Notes under the pieces: generated by a model
What the model was told of the DNA's origin: nothing
The model's database searches: none
Seen by the model: only the letters and a program-made list of their open reading frames with translations
NCBI RefSeq assembly: GCF_902497745.1
Contig: NZ_CABVHJ010000012.1
Span: forward strand, 62,001-126,000
DNA length: 64,000 nucleotides
Source: Pseudomonas fluorescens
Lineage (GTDB): Bacteria > Pseudomonadota > Gammaproteobacteria > Pseudomonadales > Pseudomonadaceae
Reading direction: 5' to 3'
In this document: positions 17,965 through 26,307 of the stretch, in pieces
Position numbering within the stretch: the stretch's first letter is position 1
Layout: the number at the start of each line of letters is the position of its first letter
Position numbers and translations under genes: made by a program

Positions 17965-18564
17965 TCAGCCCACGTGAAACGTCTGACCTGTCTGCAGGCC
18001 TTCGACACTTTTCGCGTAGGCCAATGCCACATCCGCCGCAGGAACCGGCTTGTACCCACGGAAATACGGGGCGTAGCTGCCCATCGCTTCGAGCAGTACG
18101 GTCGGGCTGATCGAGTTCACTCGCAGGCCGCGTGGCAGCTCGATGGCGGCGGCGCGAACGAAGCTGTCGAGGGCGCCGTTGACCAGCGCTGCCGAGGCGC
18201 CGCTGCGGATCGGGTCGTGGCTGAGCACGCCAGTGGTGAAGGTGAATGACGCGCCGTCATTGGCGAATTCACGACCAATCAGCAGCAGATTGACCTGGCC
18301 CATCAGTTTGTCTTTTAGACCGAGGGCGAAGCTGTCTTCCGTCATCTCGCCCAGCGGTGCGAAGGTCACGTTGCCGGCAGCGCAGACCAGTGCATCGAAC
18401 TTGCCGGTTTTTTCGAACAGTTTGCGGATTGATGCGCTGTCGCTGATATCCACCTGCAAATCACCGCTGCTGCGCCCGATACGGATGACTTCGTGGCGTT
18501 GCGAGAGTTCTTTGTCCACCGCCGAACCGATGGTGCCGCCAGCGCCTATCAACAGAATCTTCAT
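17965..18564 (-). CDS. short-chain dehydrogenase/reductase
   Basis: ATG 18564 starts a 199-residue SDR with the nucleotide-binding motif LLIGAGGTIGSAV and the CAAGNV segment. The usual Tyr-x-x-x-Lys catalytic pair is not evident; the matching region reads GASAALVNGALDSFVRAAA. This is the atypical SDR seen in small Pseudomonas members of the family. The substrate is unknown. It is divergent from a LysR-type regulator across about 100 bp, which suggests regulation by it. Confidence 0.85.
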   Translation of the reverse strand: MKILLIGAGGTIGSAVDKELSQRHEVIRIGRSSGDLQVDISDSASIRKLFEKTGKFDALVCAAGNVTFAPLGEMTEDSFALGLKDKLMGQVNLLLIGREFANDGASFTFTTGVLSHDPIRSGASAALVNGALDSFVRAAAIELPRGLRVNSISPTVLLEAMGSYAPYFRGYKPVPAADVALAYAKSVEGLQTGQTFHVG

Positions 18565-18668
18565 CGAGCTGTACCTCAAGTGATTGAACGAGGTTTCAGT
18601 CTAGAGTGGTTTTTTCTGCGGATAAGCGCACTAATAGGCAACCTTTGGTTTTCAAATGGAAACAATCC

Positions 18669-19583
18669 ATGAGCGAGATGGATGATCTGGCGGCGTTCGC
18701 GGTGCTGATTGAGGCGGGCAGTTTTACTCTGGCCGCGCAGCAATTGGGCTGCAGCAAGGGGCAGTTGTCCAAGCGCATCAGCCAGATGGAAGCTCGATTT
18801 GCCGTGGTGCTGCTGCAGCGCACGACTCGACGCTTGAGCCTGACTGCCGCCGGCGCAGCGTTGTTGCCGCAGGCGCAGGCTTTGGTCGTTCAGGTGGAGA
18901 GGGCGCGTCAGGCCTTGGCGCGGTTGAAGGACGATATGGCCGGACCGGTGCGAATGACCGTGCCGGTGTCGCTGGGGGAAACCTTCTTTGACGGCCTGCT
19001 GTTGGAGTTTTCGCATAAATATCCCGAGGTACAGATCGAGCTTGAGCTGAACAACAGTTACTGCGATCTGTCACGGGACGGCTTTGATCTGGCGATCCGC
19101 AGCGAAGTGGCCAATGACGAACGACTGGTCGCCAAACCGTTGCTGGCCTGGCAGGAAATGACTTGCGCAAGCCCGGCTTACCTCGAACGTTTCGGTGAAC
19201 CGCTGACGCCACAGGCACTGGCCGAACATCGCTGTTTGCTCAACAGCCACTACAGCGGACGTGAGGAATGGCTGTATCACCAGCAGCATGAATTGCTGCG
19301 GGTTCGCGTGTCAGGACCGTTTGCCAGCAACCATTACAACCTGCTCAAGAAAGCCGCGCTCAGCGGCGCTGGTATCGCGCGATTGCCTTCCTACTTGCTG
19401 CAGGCGGAATTGGCTGACGGCCGATTACGCTGGCTCCTGCGCGATTTTCAGACCCGACGCATGCCGATGTACCTGGTGCATCCGTATCAGGGCGGCTTGC
19501 CGAAACGCACGCAGGTGCTGGCGGATTATCTGATGGGCTGGTTCAAGCGCAGTGGCGAGGCGTTGGATCGACTTCAGCGCTGA
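18669..19583 (+). CDS. LysR-family transcriptional regulator
   Basis: The 304-residue protein has the N-terminal winged helix-turn-helix of the family (FAVLIEAGSFTLAAQQLGCS, then QLSKRISQMEARF). A C-terminal periplasmic-binding-like effector domain follows. ATG 18669 is preferred over an upstream in-frame start because MSEMDDLAAF is the usual beginning. It belongs to the CrgA-like subgroup by overall layout. Divergence from the SDR gene points to that gene as its target. The effector is unknown. Confidence 0.9.
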   Translation: MSEMDDLAAFAVLIEAGSFTLAAQQLGCSKGQLSKRISQMEARFAVVLLQRTTRRLSLTAAGAALLPQAQALVVQVERARQALARLKDDMAGPVRMTVPVSLGETFFDGLLLEFSHKYPEVQIELELNNSYCDLSRDGFDLAIRSEVANDERLVAKPLLAWQEMTCASPAYLERFGEPLTPQALAEHRCLLNSHYSGREEWLYHQQHELLRVRVSGPFASNHYNLLKKAALSGAGIARLPSYLLQAELADGRLRWLLRDFQTRRMPMYLVHPYQGGLPKRTQVLADYLMGWFKRSGEALDRLQR

Positions 19584-19594
19584 CTTCATTCTCC

Positions 19595-19684
19595 TGTGGG
19601 AGCGAGCCTGCTCGCGAAAGCGGTTTCACAGACACTTCATGTGTTGACTGAACCAACGCATTCGCGAGCAAGCTCGCTCCCACA
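19595..19684. repeat. REP doublet, GTGGGAGCGAG family
   Basis: Two inverted copies (TGTGGGAGCGAGCCTGCTCG and its mirror) are separated by about 40 bp. They lie between the LysR gene and the convergent bufferin operon. Confidence 0.9.
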
Positions 19685-19694
19685 AGGAATTTGT

Positions 19695-20171
19695 TTATTT
19701 TGCGAAACGGCGGGCGATCAGATGATCGATCGACAACTTGCCCGGCCCTGTTGCCATCAGGTATAGCAACACCGCCGCCCAGGTGCCGTGGGTCGGATAG
19801 GCATCGGGATACACAAACAGTTGAATGGTCAGAGTCATCCCCAACAGCGCCAACGCCGAAAACCGTGTAGCGAAGCCAATCAAGATCAGCACCGGGAAGA
19901 AGTGCTCGGCGAACGCCGCCAGGTGCGCGGCAATCTCTGGCGACAACAACGGCACATCGTATTCGCTTTTGAACAACGGAATTGTCGAGTCGGCCAGACG
20001 TGGCCAGCCGAGTTGAAAAGTGCCGTCAATCAAATCAATGGCCAAACCTTCAACCTTGGTCTGTCCTGATTTCCAGAACACTGCGGCAATCGAGAAACGC
20101 GCAATGAACGCGACCAGGCTGTGGGGTATTTTTTCCAGCAGCGCGATGGCGCGGGTGATGAGCGTTTTCAT
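19695..20171 (-). CDS. bufD1: DoxX-family membrane protein, BufD1-like
   Basis: The 158-residue protein has four transmembrane segments and the DoxX-like ARFSIAAVFWKSGQTKVEG start. It is the last gene of the bufA1-B1-C1-D1 operon; its start overlaps the bufC1 stop by 4 bp. DoxX members regularly accompany DUF2282/DUF692/DUF2063 genes in bufferin operons and have been named BufD. The role may be redox or export support in the inner membrane; this is not established. Confidence 0.8.
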   Translation of the reverse strand: MKTLITRAIALLEKIPHSLVAFIARFSIAAVFWKSGQTKVEGLAIDLIDGTFQLGWPRLADSTIPLFKSEYDVPLLSPEIAAHLAAFAEHFFPVLILIGFATRFSALALLGMTLTIQLFVYPDAYPTHGTWAAVLLYLMATGPGKLSIDHLIARRFAK

Positions 20172-20926
20172 GGCAGTTCCTTGTTATGCAAGTGGGTAAT
20201 GGCGTTGCGCGCGATCAGTAAGCCGAGGGTTTGCGCGAGATCGAATTCAGGGCTGTGTTCAGCCGCTGCCAGCAGTGGCTGTCCATCGATCAGGTTGCGG
20301 ATAAACGTGCTGGCGCCGGGGTCGAGGGCAAACACTTCGACGTCCAGGTCATTGCGCAACACCAGCGCGTGTTGCCTTTGGTTGACGTCGATCCCCTCCA
20401 GCGTCGAGTCGTGTTGATGTGCGCCCCAGATCGCGATTACGGCATAGGCTGAGTCGAGCAGGTGAAGGGAGGGATGAAGGTCGAGGCGCAGCTCACTCAG
20501 CGTTTGCGCATCAGCCAGTGCTGCCGTGATCTGTTCCGGACGCACGGGAAGGGCGTCGGCCGCGTGGTAGGCGAGGGTGCGCAGGTGCTCAAGGCGCGCC
20601 ACATCTGCCAGATAAGGCACGCTGCCGGCCGGTTCAAACGCTGCAATGAAGTCCGCAAATACCTCGCCGTAGCGATTCAGCAACGGACTCTGCGGCGGCA
20701 GCTGTTGTACGAAAACGGCCGCCATGGCGCGAAAGAATTCATCGCCGACCAATTGCAAAACCACCGGATAACTGTCGCTCAACGCATTGATCAGCGAGCC
20801 CTGCACGTTGTTGCGATACACCGCGAAACGGCTTGCCGGATCAGCGCCGTTGGCACTGCACAGACCTTCGGGGCAGGGCAGCCGCGTGTCGATGAGCGCG
20901 GCAGCGAAAGTGCGTTGAGTGCTCAT
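20168..20926 (-). CDS. bufC1: BufC1/HvfC-type DUF2063 protein, maturase partner
   Basis: The 252-residue protein begins with the DUF2063 pattern (ASRFAVYRNNVQGSLINALSDSYPVV) and has a second C-terminal domain. In bufferin and methanobactin-like systems the DUF2063 protein binds the DUF692 enzyme and presents the precursor peptide to it. The gene overlaps bufB1 and bufD1 by 4 bp on each side, so a stoichiometric complex is likely. Metal ligands are not expected here. Confidence 0.85.
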   Translation of the reverse strand: MSTQRTFAAALIDTRLPCPEGLCSANGADPASRFAVYRNNVQGSLINALSDSYPVVLQLVGDEFFRAMAAVFVQQLPPQSPLLNRYGEVFADFIAAFEPAGSVPYLADVARLEHLRTLAYHAADALPVRPEQITAALADAQTLSELRLDLHPSLHLLDSAYAVIAIWGAHQHDSTLEGIDVNQRQHALVLRNDLDVEVFALDPGASTFIRNLIDGQPLLAAAEHSPEFDLAQTLGLLIARNAITHLHNKELP

Positions 20927-21810
20927 GTGCGTGCTCCGGCATCCAGCAAAAGCGCATCAGCCTGTTGCGCCTCGGCCAGCAGCACCGCAAACGCCGGCAC
21001 TTGATTATCGCGTTCGACCAACGTCGCCACCGGGCCGGTGCGAGCCAATACTTGTTGGTACAGAGCCCACACTGCTTGATCAATTGGCGCGCCGTGATCG
21101 TCGATCAACAAACGGTCACCGAGGCTGTCGCAGTCTTCGGCAAACCCGGCCAGATGAATTTCCCCCACCGCGTGTAATGGCAGCGCATCGAGATACGCCA
21201 ACGGATCTCGCTGATGGTTCACGCAGGAAACGTAGACATTGTTGACGTCCAGCAACAGGCCACAGCCGCTGCGGCGGATGACCTCGGCGATGAAATCTGC
21301 CTCATCGAGGGTCGAGCGCTGAAACGCTAGATAGGTCGCCGGATTCTCCAGCAGCATTGGCCGTTTGAGTGTGTTCTGCACCTGATCGATATGCTCGCAG
21401 ACGCGGTTCAGCGTCGGCGTGTCATAGGCCAGTGGCAGCAGGTCATTGAGAAACACCGGGCCATGGCTCGACCAGGCCAGATGTTCGGAAAAGGATTGCG
21501 GTTGATAGCGCCGAATCAGTTCGGCGAGGCGCTTGAGGTGCTGTTCATCCAGCGGCCCTTCAGCACCGATGGACAAGCCGACACCGTGTAGCGACAGCGG
21601 ATACTGCTCGCGGATCAAACCGAGAAAATAATGAAACGGACCGCCGGCCACCATGTAGTTTTCGGCGTGGACTTCGAAGAAGCCGATGTCCGGTTGTGAG
21701 CCGAGCACTTCACGAAAGTGCCCGGTCTTGAGTCCCAGCCCGGCACGGGACGGGAGCCCGGTGCGGGCTGCCTGAGTGCGGGCTTGGGCATAGTCATTGA
21801 TCGTGAGCAT
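20923..21810 (-). CDS. bufB1: DUF692 multinuclear iron oxidase, BufB1 maturase
   Basis: The 295-residue TIM-barrel enzyme shows the metal-ligand motifs of the MbnB/BufB family: FFEVHAENYM, LHGVGLS, SEHLAWS, LLENPATYL, LLLDVNNVYVS, EIHLAGF and DDHGAPID. These enzymes use iron to convert peptide cysteines into heterocycles such as thiooxazoles. The likely substrate is the Cys-rich peptide encoded just upstream. ATG 21810 is chosen; an in-frame GTG lies three codons earlier at 21819. Confidence 0.9.
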   Translation of the reverse strand: MLTINDYAQARTQAARTGLPSRAGLGLKTGHFREVLGSQPDIGFFEVHAENYMVAGGPFHYFLGLIREQYPLSLHGVGLSIGAEGPLDEQHLKRLAELIRRYQPQSFSEHLAWSSHGPVFLNDLLPLAYDTPTLNRVCEHIDQVQNTLKRPMLLENPATYLAFQRSTLDEADFIAEVIRRSGCGLLLDVNNVYVSCVNHQRDPLAYLDALPLHAVGEIHLAGFAEDCDSLGDRLLIDDHGAPIDQAVWALYQQVLARTGPVATLVERDNQVPAFAVLLAEAQQADALLLDAGART

Positions 21811-21835
21811 GATCGTCACTCAGGCAGGCCAACGA

Positions 21836-22141
21836 TCAGGACTTGGCTTTGAACGCTTCCAACTGACCGAAACCGGTCGGCGAAGTCTTGCTCTCAGTGG
21901 TAGCGCAGGTGCCCTTTGGAACGAGTTTCCAGGCGTTGGCCTGATAGTCCATTTTTGCGGTGCCGGCACAGGTGGTGCCTGCACCAGCGGCGCAATCGTT
22001 TTTGCCTTTCATGGCCACGCCGAAGCATTTTTCCATGTCGGCGTCAGCGGCATGGACGGTCGATACAGCGGCCATGCTCAGGGCAGAACCGAGGGCCAGA
22101 ACCAGGGCGGTGGCGGACAGGGTGCGGGTGGTAGCAGTCAT
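21836..22141 (-). CDS. bufA1: bufferin precursor BufA1 (DUF2282), periplasmic copper buffer
   Basis: The 101-residue protein has a signal peptide (ATALVLALGSALSMAAVSTVHA) and a mature part of about 70 residues. Its four cysteines are at 39 (EKCFG), 50 (NDCA), 58 (TTCAG) and 79 (KGTCA). This pattern is that of DUF2282 bufferins, in which BufB and BufC modify the central cysteines and the product binds copper in the periplasm. It is first in the operon, 25 bp before bufB1. The modification and metal here are inferred from the family. Confidence 0.9.
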   Translation of the reverse strand: MTATTRTLSATALVLALGSALSMAAVSTVHAADADMEKCFGVAMKGKNDCAAGAGTTCAGTAKMDYQANAWKLVPKGTCATTESKTSPTGFGQLEAFKAKS

Positions 22142-22197
22142 GGTGTTTCTCCAGTCTTGGTCAGGGTTTTTACAAGCACGATTGCGCTTGCTTGTCC

Positions 22198-22228
22198 CTC
22201 TAGAGAAACGAGGTGGCGTTGCGTTACA
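22198..22228 (-). promoter_or_regulatory. possible ECF-sigma-type promoter of the buf operon
   Basis: On the minus strand TGTAACG is followed, after 16 bases, by CTCTAG, about 57 bp before the bufA1 start. The first element resembles GTAAC-type ECF -35 boxes found before related operons. No sigma or anti-sigma gene is adjacent, so this is tentative. Confidence 0.3.
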
Positions 22229-22264
22229 GCCCGCTAAAAATCTTTTTGGAAAAACGCAAAACCC

Positions 22265-22354
22265 TGTAGGAGTGAGCCTGCTCGCGATGGCGTCATGTCA
22301 GATACCGGCGATGTTGAATGACACGACGCCATCGCGAGCAGGCTCACTCCTGCA
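22265..22354. repeat. REP doublet, diverged GTAGGAGTGAG form
   Basis: TGTAGGAGTGAGCCTGCTCG and its inverted copy enclose about 40 bp. The A for G and T for C changes relative to other copies occur in both arms, so the pair diverged together. It sits upstream of bufA1, beyond its putative promoter. Confidence 0.85.
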
Positions 22355-22390
22355 AGGGATTTTTGGATAATCTGAAAGTCGTGCAGGCAC

Positions 22391-22417
22391 AAAAAAACGG
22401 CCCGAAGGCCGTTTTCT
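22391..22417 (-). terminator. rho-independent terminator of the braDEFG genes
   Basis: AAAACGGCC and AGGCCGTTTT pair around CGA. On the minus strand a run of seven T residues follows the stem, just after braG. Confidence 0.85.
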
Positions 22418-22433
22418 TGTTGGCTGAAATGCA

Positions 22434-23135
22434 TCAACCGCCGAGGTACGCCTCGCGTACTTTCGGGTCGGTCAGCAGTGCTTCACCGGTGCCTTGCATG
22501 ACCACGCGGCCGTTCTCCAGAACGTAGGCGCGGTCGGCGATTTTCAGCGCCTGGTTGGCGTTCTGCTCGACCAGGAACACCGTCACACCGTCCTTGCGCA
22601 GCTGTTCGATGATGTCGAAGATCTGCTGGATGATGATCGGTGCCAAGCCCAGCGACGGCTCGTCGAGCAGCAGCAGCTTGGGCTTGCTCATCAGCGCACG
22701 GCCGATGGCGAGCATTTGCTGTTCACCGCCGGACATGGTGCCGCCGCGCTGGTTGAAGCGTTCTTTCAGGCGCGGGAACAGGCCGAGGACCTTGTCCATC
22801 TGTTCCTGATAGTCGCCCTTGTCGGTGAAGAAACCGCCCATGGAGAGGTTTTCTTCAACGGTCAGACGGGCAAACACCCGACGACCTTCCGGCACGACCG
22901 CGATGCTCTTGCGCATGATCTGCGACGAGTCCTGGCCGACCAGTTCCTCACCCATGTAGCGGATGCTGCCGCTGTGCGCCTGCGGCGAACCGCAGAGCGT
23001 CATCAGCAGCGTGGACTTGCCGGCACCGTTAGCACCGATCAGGGTCACGATCTCGCCCTGACGGACTTCGACGTTGACGCTGTGCAGGGCCTGGATCTTG
23101 CCGTAGAAGGTGGAAACGTTTTCGAACTGCAGCAT
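22434..23135 (-). CDS. braG: branched-chain amino acid ABC transporter ATPase (LivF/BraG)
   Basis: The 233-residue ATPase has Walker A GANGAGKST, signature MSGGEQQML, and Walker B LLLLDEPSLGL. It is one of two nucleotide-binding subunits that power high-affinity Leu/Ile/Val import from the periplasm. It is the last gene of the set and abuts livG/braF with no gap. A terminator follows. Confidence 0.95.
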   Translation of the reverse strand: MLQFENVSTFYGKIQALHSVNVEVRQGEIVTLIGANGAGKSTLLMTLCGSPQAHSGSIRYMGEELVGQDSSQIMRKSIAVVPEGRRVFARLTVEENLSMGGFFTDKGDYQEQMDKVLGLFPRLKERFNQRGGTMSGGEQQMLAIGRALMSKPKLLLLDEPSLGLAPIIIQQIFDIIEQLRKDGVTVFLVEQNANQALKIADRAYVLENGRVVMQGTGEALLTDPKVREAYLGG

Positions 23136-23903
23136 TTACGCTTCCCCCAGGTAGGCTTTGATCACTTCAGGATTGTCGCGGATCTGTTCCGGCGTACCGT
23201 CGGCCAGAGGCGTGCCCTGGTTGATCACGACGATGTGGTCGGAAATGCTCATGACCAGTTTCATGTCGTGTTCGATCAGCAGCACGGTGACGTTGTGCTC
23301 TTCGCGCAGCACGCCGATCAGCGCCTTGAGGTCTTCGGTTTCTTTCGGGTTCAGGCCGGCGGCCGGTTCGTCGAGCATGAGGATCCGCGGACGGGTCATC
23401 ATGCAGCGGGCGATCTCCAGACGCCGTTGCTGACCGTAAGCCAGGGTGCCGGCGGTACGGTTGGCGAACTCTTTGAGGTTGACCTTTTCCAGCCAGTACT
23501 CGGCAAATTCCATGGCCTCGCGCTCGCTTTTGCGGAACGCCGGGGTCTTGAACAGGCCGGACAGGAAGTTGGTGTTGAGGTGACGGTGCTGAGCGATCAA
23601 CAGGTTTTCGACCGCCGTCATGTCCTTGAACAACCGCACGTTCTGGAAGGTACGCACCACGCCTTTGAGGGCGATCTTGTGGCCCGGCAGGCCTTGGATC
23701 GGCTCACCGTCCAGCAGGATGCTGCCGCCCGTTGGCTGATAGAACCCGGTCAGGCAGTTGAACACGGTGGTCTTGCCGGCGCCGTTCGGCCCGATCAGTG
23801 CAACCACTTGTTTCTCTTTAACGGTCAGGGCCACGCCGTTGACCGCGAGCAAGCCGCCGAAGCGCATGCTCAAGTTCTCGACTTTCAAGATCTCGCGGCT
23901 CAT
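23136..23903 (-). CDS. braF: branched-chain amino acid ABC transporter ATPase (LivG/BraF)
   Basis: The 255-residue ATPase has Walker A GPNGAGKTT, a signature LAYGQQRRLEIAR, and Walker B ILMLDEPAAGLNP. The long insert after Walker A and the C-terminal PEQIRDNPEVIKAYLGE tail are typical of LivG. Its start overlaps the end of braE by 4 bp. Confidence 0.95.
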   Translation of the reverse strand: MSREILKVENLSMRFGGLLAVNGVALTVKEKQVVALIGPNGAGKTTVFNCLTGFYQPTGGSILLDGEPIQGLPGHKIALKGVVRTFQNVRLFKDMTAVENLLIAQHRHLNTNFLSGLFKTPAFRKSEREAMEFAEYWLEKVNLKEFANRTAGTLAYGQQRRLEIARCMMTRPRILMLDEPAAGLNPKETEDLKALIGVLREEHNVTVLLIEHDMKLVMSISDHIVVINQGTPLADGTPEQIRDNPEVIKAYLGEA

Positions 23904-25156
23904 TTTCGCAACTCCATGTGTGGGCGTTGCATCGGCAGCAGACCTTGTGGACGCCAGATCATCATCAACACCATCAGGGCACCGAACATCAACATGCGGT
24001 ACTCGCTGAACTCACGCATCATTTCCGGCAACAGGATCATCACCACAGCGGCCAGGATCACACCCAGCTGCGAGCCCATGCCACCCAGCACCACAATGGC
24101 GAGGATGATTGCCGACTCGATGAAGGTGAACGATTCCGGCGTCACCAGACCCTGACGCGCAGCGAAGAAGCTACCTGCGAAACCGGCAAACGCAGCACCG
24201 AGGGTGAAGGCGGACAGCTTGATGATCGTTGGATTCAGACCCAGTGCGCGGCAAGCGATTTCATCTTCACGCAGCGCTTCCCACGCACGGCCGATCGGCA
24301 TGCGCAGCAGACGGTTGATGACGAACAGCGCCGCCAGCGCCAGCAACAGCGCAACCAGGTAGAGGAAAATCACCTTGTTGATCGAGTTGTATTGCAGGCC
24401 GAAATACTCGTGGAAGGTTTGCATGCCTTCCGCGGCTTTGCGTTCGAAGGTCAGGCCGAAGAACGTCGGTTTCTCGATGTTGCTGATGCCGTTCGGACCG
24501 CCAGTGATGTCGGTCAGGTTACGCAGGAACAAACGGATGATCTCGCCGAAGCCGAGGGTCACGATCGCCAGATAGTCACCGCGCAAACGCAGCACCGGGA
24601 AGCCCAGCAGGAAGCCGAACGTCGCCGCCATCAGGCCGGCAATCGGCAGGCAGATCCAGAAGCTCAGGCCGTAGTAGTGCGACAGCAGCGCGTAGCTGTA
24701 GGCGCCGACGGCGTAGAAACCGACGTAACCGAGGTCGAGCAGACCGGCCAGACCGACGACGATGTTCAGGCCGAGACCGAGCATCACGTAGATCAGGATC
24801 AGCGTCGCGATGTCCACCGCGCCACGGGAGCCGAAGAACGGCCACACCAGCGCCACCAGGATCAGCGCAATGATGAAATAGCGCTGGGTGGTTGGCAGAG
24901 TGAGGAAGTTGCTCGCCTTGGCCGGGATCAGCGGCAGGCCCGGTGACGCACGCCAGGCTTTGCTGATCTGCTGGTTGAACAGCACGCGCAGGAACATCAG
25001 CACCGAACAGATGGCGATGGTCGCCAGCACGGTCGGGCTGGTGTTGTGCACTTCCAGGTTGATGCCGACGATGGTCAGTTTCAGACCGAGTACCGGGTAG
25101 GCCACGGCCCACACCAGCAAAGCGCTGAACAGCGCCTGTTTAAGATTCCTAGTCAT
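23900..25156 (-). CDS. braE: branched-chain amino acid ABC transporter permease (LivM/BraE)
   Basis: The 418-residue inner membrane permease has about ten hydrophobic segments, with GLGLNIVVGLAGLLDLGYVG and the cytoplasmic loop GRAWEALREDEIACRALGLN that contacts the ATPases. The N-terminus is extended with a two-helix region, as in Pseudomonas and enteric LivM. It overlaps both neighbours by 4 bp. Confidence 0.95.
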   Translation of the reverse strand: MTRNLKQALFSALLVWAVAYPVLGLKLTIVGINLEVHNTSPTVLATIAICSVLMFLRVLFNQQISKAWRASPGLPLIPAKASNFLTLPTTQRYFIIALILVALVWPFFGSRGAVDIATLILIYVMLGLGLNIVVGLAGLLDLGYVGFYAVGAYSYALLSHYYGLSFWICLPIAGLMAATFGFLLGFPVLRLRGDYLAIVTLGFGEIIRLFLRNLTDITGGPNGISNIEKPTFFGLTFERKAAEGMQTFHEYFGLQYNSINKVIFLYLVALLLALAALFVINRLLRMPIGRAWEALREDEIACRALGLNPTIIKLSAFTLGAAFAGFAGSFFAARQGLVTPESFTFIESAIILAIVVLGGMGSQLGVILAAVVMILLPEMMREFSEYRMLMFGALMVLMMIWRPQGLLPMQRPHMELRK

Positions 25157-26076
25157 ACTTTCTCAACCTCCGGACGGCCCAGAATGCCGGTCGGACGGAA
25201 CAACAGCACCAGAACCAACAAGCCGAAAGCCACGACGTCCTTGTACTGGTCGCCGAAGATATCGGCGCCAAACGCTTCCGCCACCCCAAGCACCAACCCG
25301 CCGAGCATGGCGCCAGGGATGCTGCCGATACCGCCGAGTACCGCTGCGGTGAAGGCTTTGAGGCCGACGAGGAAACCGGCGTTCGGGTTGATCACCCCGT
25401 ATTGCATGCTCAGCAGCACAGCCGCAACGGCTGCCAGCGCGGCACCAATGACGAAGGTCAGGGCGATGATGTTGTTGGTGTTGATGCCGAGCAGGTTGGC
25501 CATCTTGATGTCTTCGGCGCAGGCGCGGCAGGCGCGACCCAGGCGAGAGCGGGAGATGAACAGCGTCAGGCCGAGCATGGCGATCAGGGTCACCACGAAC
25601 ACCACGATTTGCATGTAGGAAATCAGCACTTCTTGTGCGCCACCTGGGCCGAAGGCAAGGTTGCCCGGAATCAGGTTGGGGATAGCTTTGTCCTTGGAGT
25701 CTTGCGCCAGCAGAACCGTGTTCTGCAGGAAGATCGACATACCGATCGCGGAAATCAGCGGGATCAGACGGTTGCTGCCGCGCAGGGGGCGGTAGGCGAT
25801 CCGTTCGATGCTGTAACCGTAGGAACTGGTGACGACGATGCTGGCGATGAACGCCGCAGTCATCAACAGCGGGACACTGTCGAGTCCCATCATGGTCAAC
25901 CCGGCGATGGCGATGAACGCCACGTAAGAGCCAATCATGTACACCTCGCCGTGGGCGAAGTTGATCATTCCAATGATGCCGTAAACCATCGTGTAGCCGA
26001 TGGCGATCAAGGCATACATGCTGCCAACGTTCAGGCCGTTAACCAGCTGTTGGAAGAAGTGATAGATGTCAGGCAT
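25153..26076 (-). CDS. braD: branched-chain amino acid ABC transporter permease (LivH/BraD)
   Basis: The 307-residue permease begins MPDIYHFFQQLVNGLNVGSM and has the LivH signatures GMINFAHGEVYMIGSY and GRACRACAEDIKMANLLGIN. It pairs with LivM to form the membrane channel. It is separated from braC by 231 bp that hold a terminator, so it is probably transcribed at a lower level than the binding protein. Confidence 0.95.
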   Translation of the reverse strand: MPDIYHFFQQLVNGLNVGSMYALIAIGYTMVYGIIGMINFAHGEVYMIGSYVAFIAIAGLTMMGLDSVPLLMTAAFIASIVVTSSYGYSIERIAYRPLRGSNRLIPLISAIGMSIFLQNTVLLAQDSKDKAIPNLIPGNLAFGPGGAQEVLISYMQIVVFVVTLIAMLGLTLFISRSRLGRACRACAEDIKMANLLGINTNNIIALTFVIGAALAAVAAVLLSMQYGVINPNAGFLVGLKAFTAAVLGGIGSIPGAMLGGLVLGVAEAFGADIFGDQYKDVVAFGLLVLVLLFRPTGILGRPEVEKV

Positions 26077-26257
26077 TACAGCGCTCCTAAAAACCTGATA
26101 CGCATTTCACTGGTGGAGTCATTTTCCCGCCCGGCCCCGTGGATCTTTATCCACTTCGAATCCGGGTTTTGCCAGCGAACCGCTGATGACGGTTTTGAGA
26201 TTTTCAGGTGGGGAGACTGGCGGATCACGCCAGCGCGGCCCAATACATTCGTAAAAC

Positions 26258-26283
26258 AAAGCCCACGGCACGCCGTGGGCTTT
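26258..26283 (-). terminator. hairpin between braC and braD, likely attenuating terminator
   Basis: Twelve-base arms AAAGCCCACGGC and GCCGTGGGCTTT flank AC, with a T-rich tail on the minus strand. Partial read-through would give more binding protein than permease. Confidence 0.8.
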
Positions 26284-26307
26284 ATTGGCAGTCAGTCAGG
26301 CAGCGCC

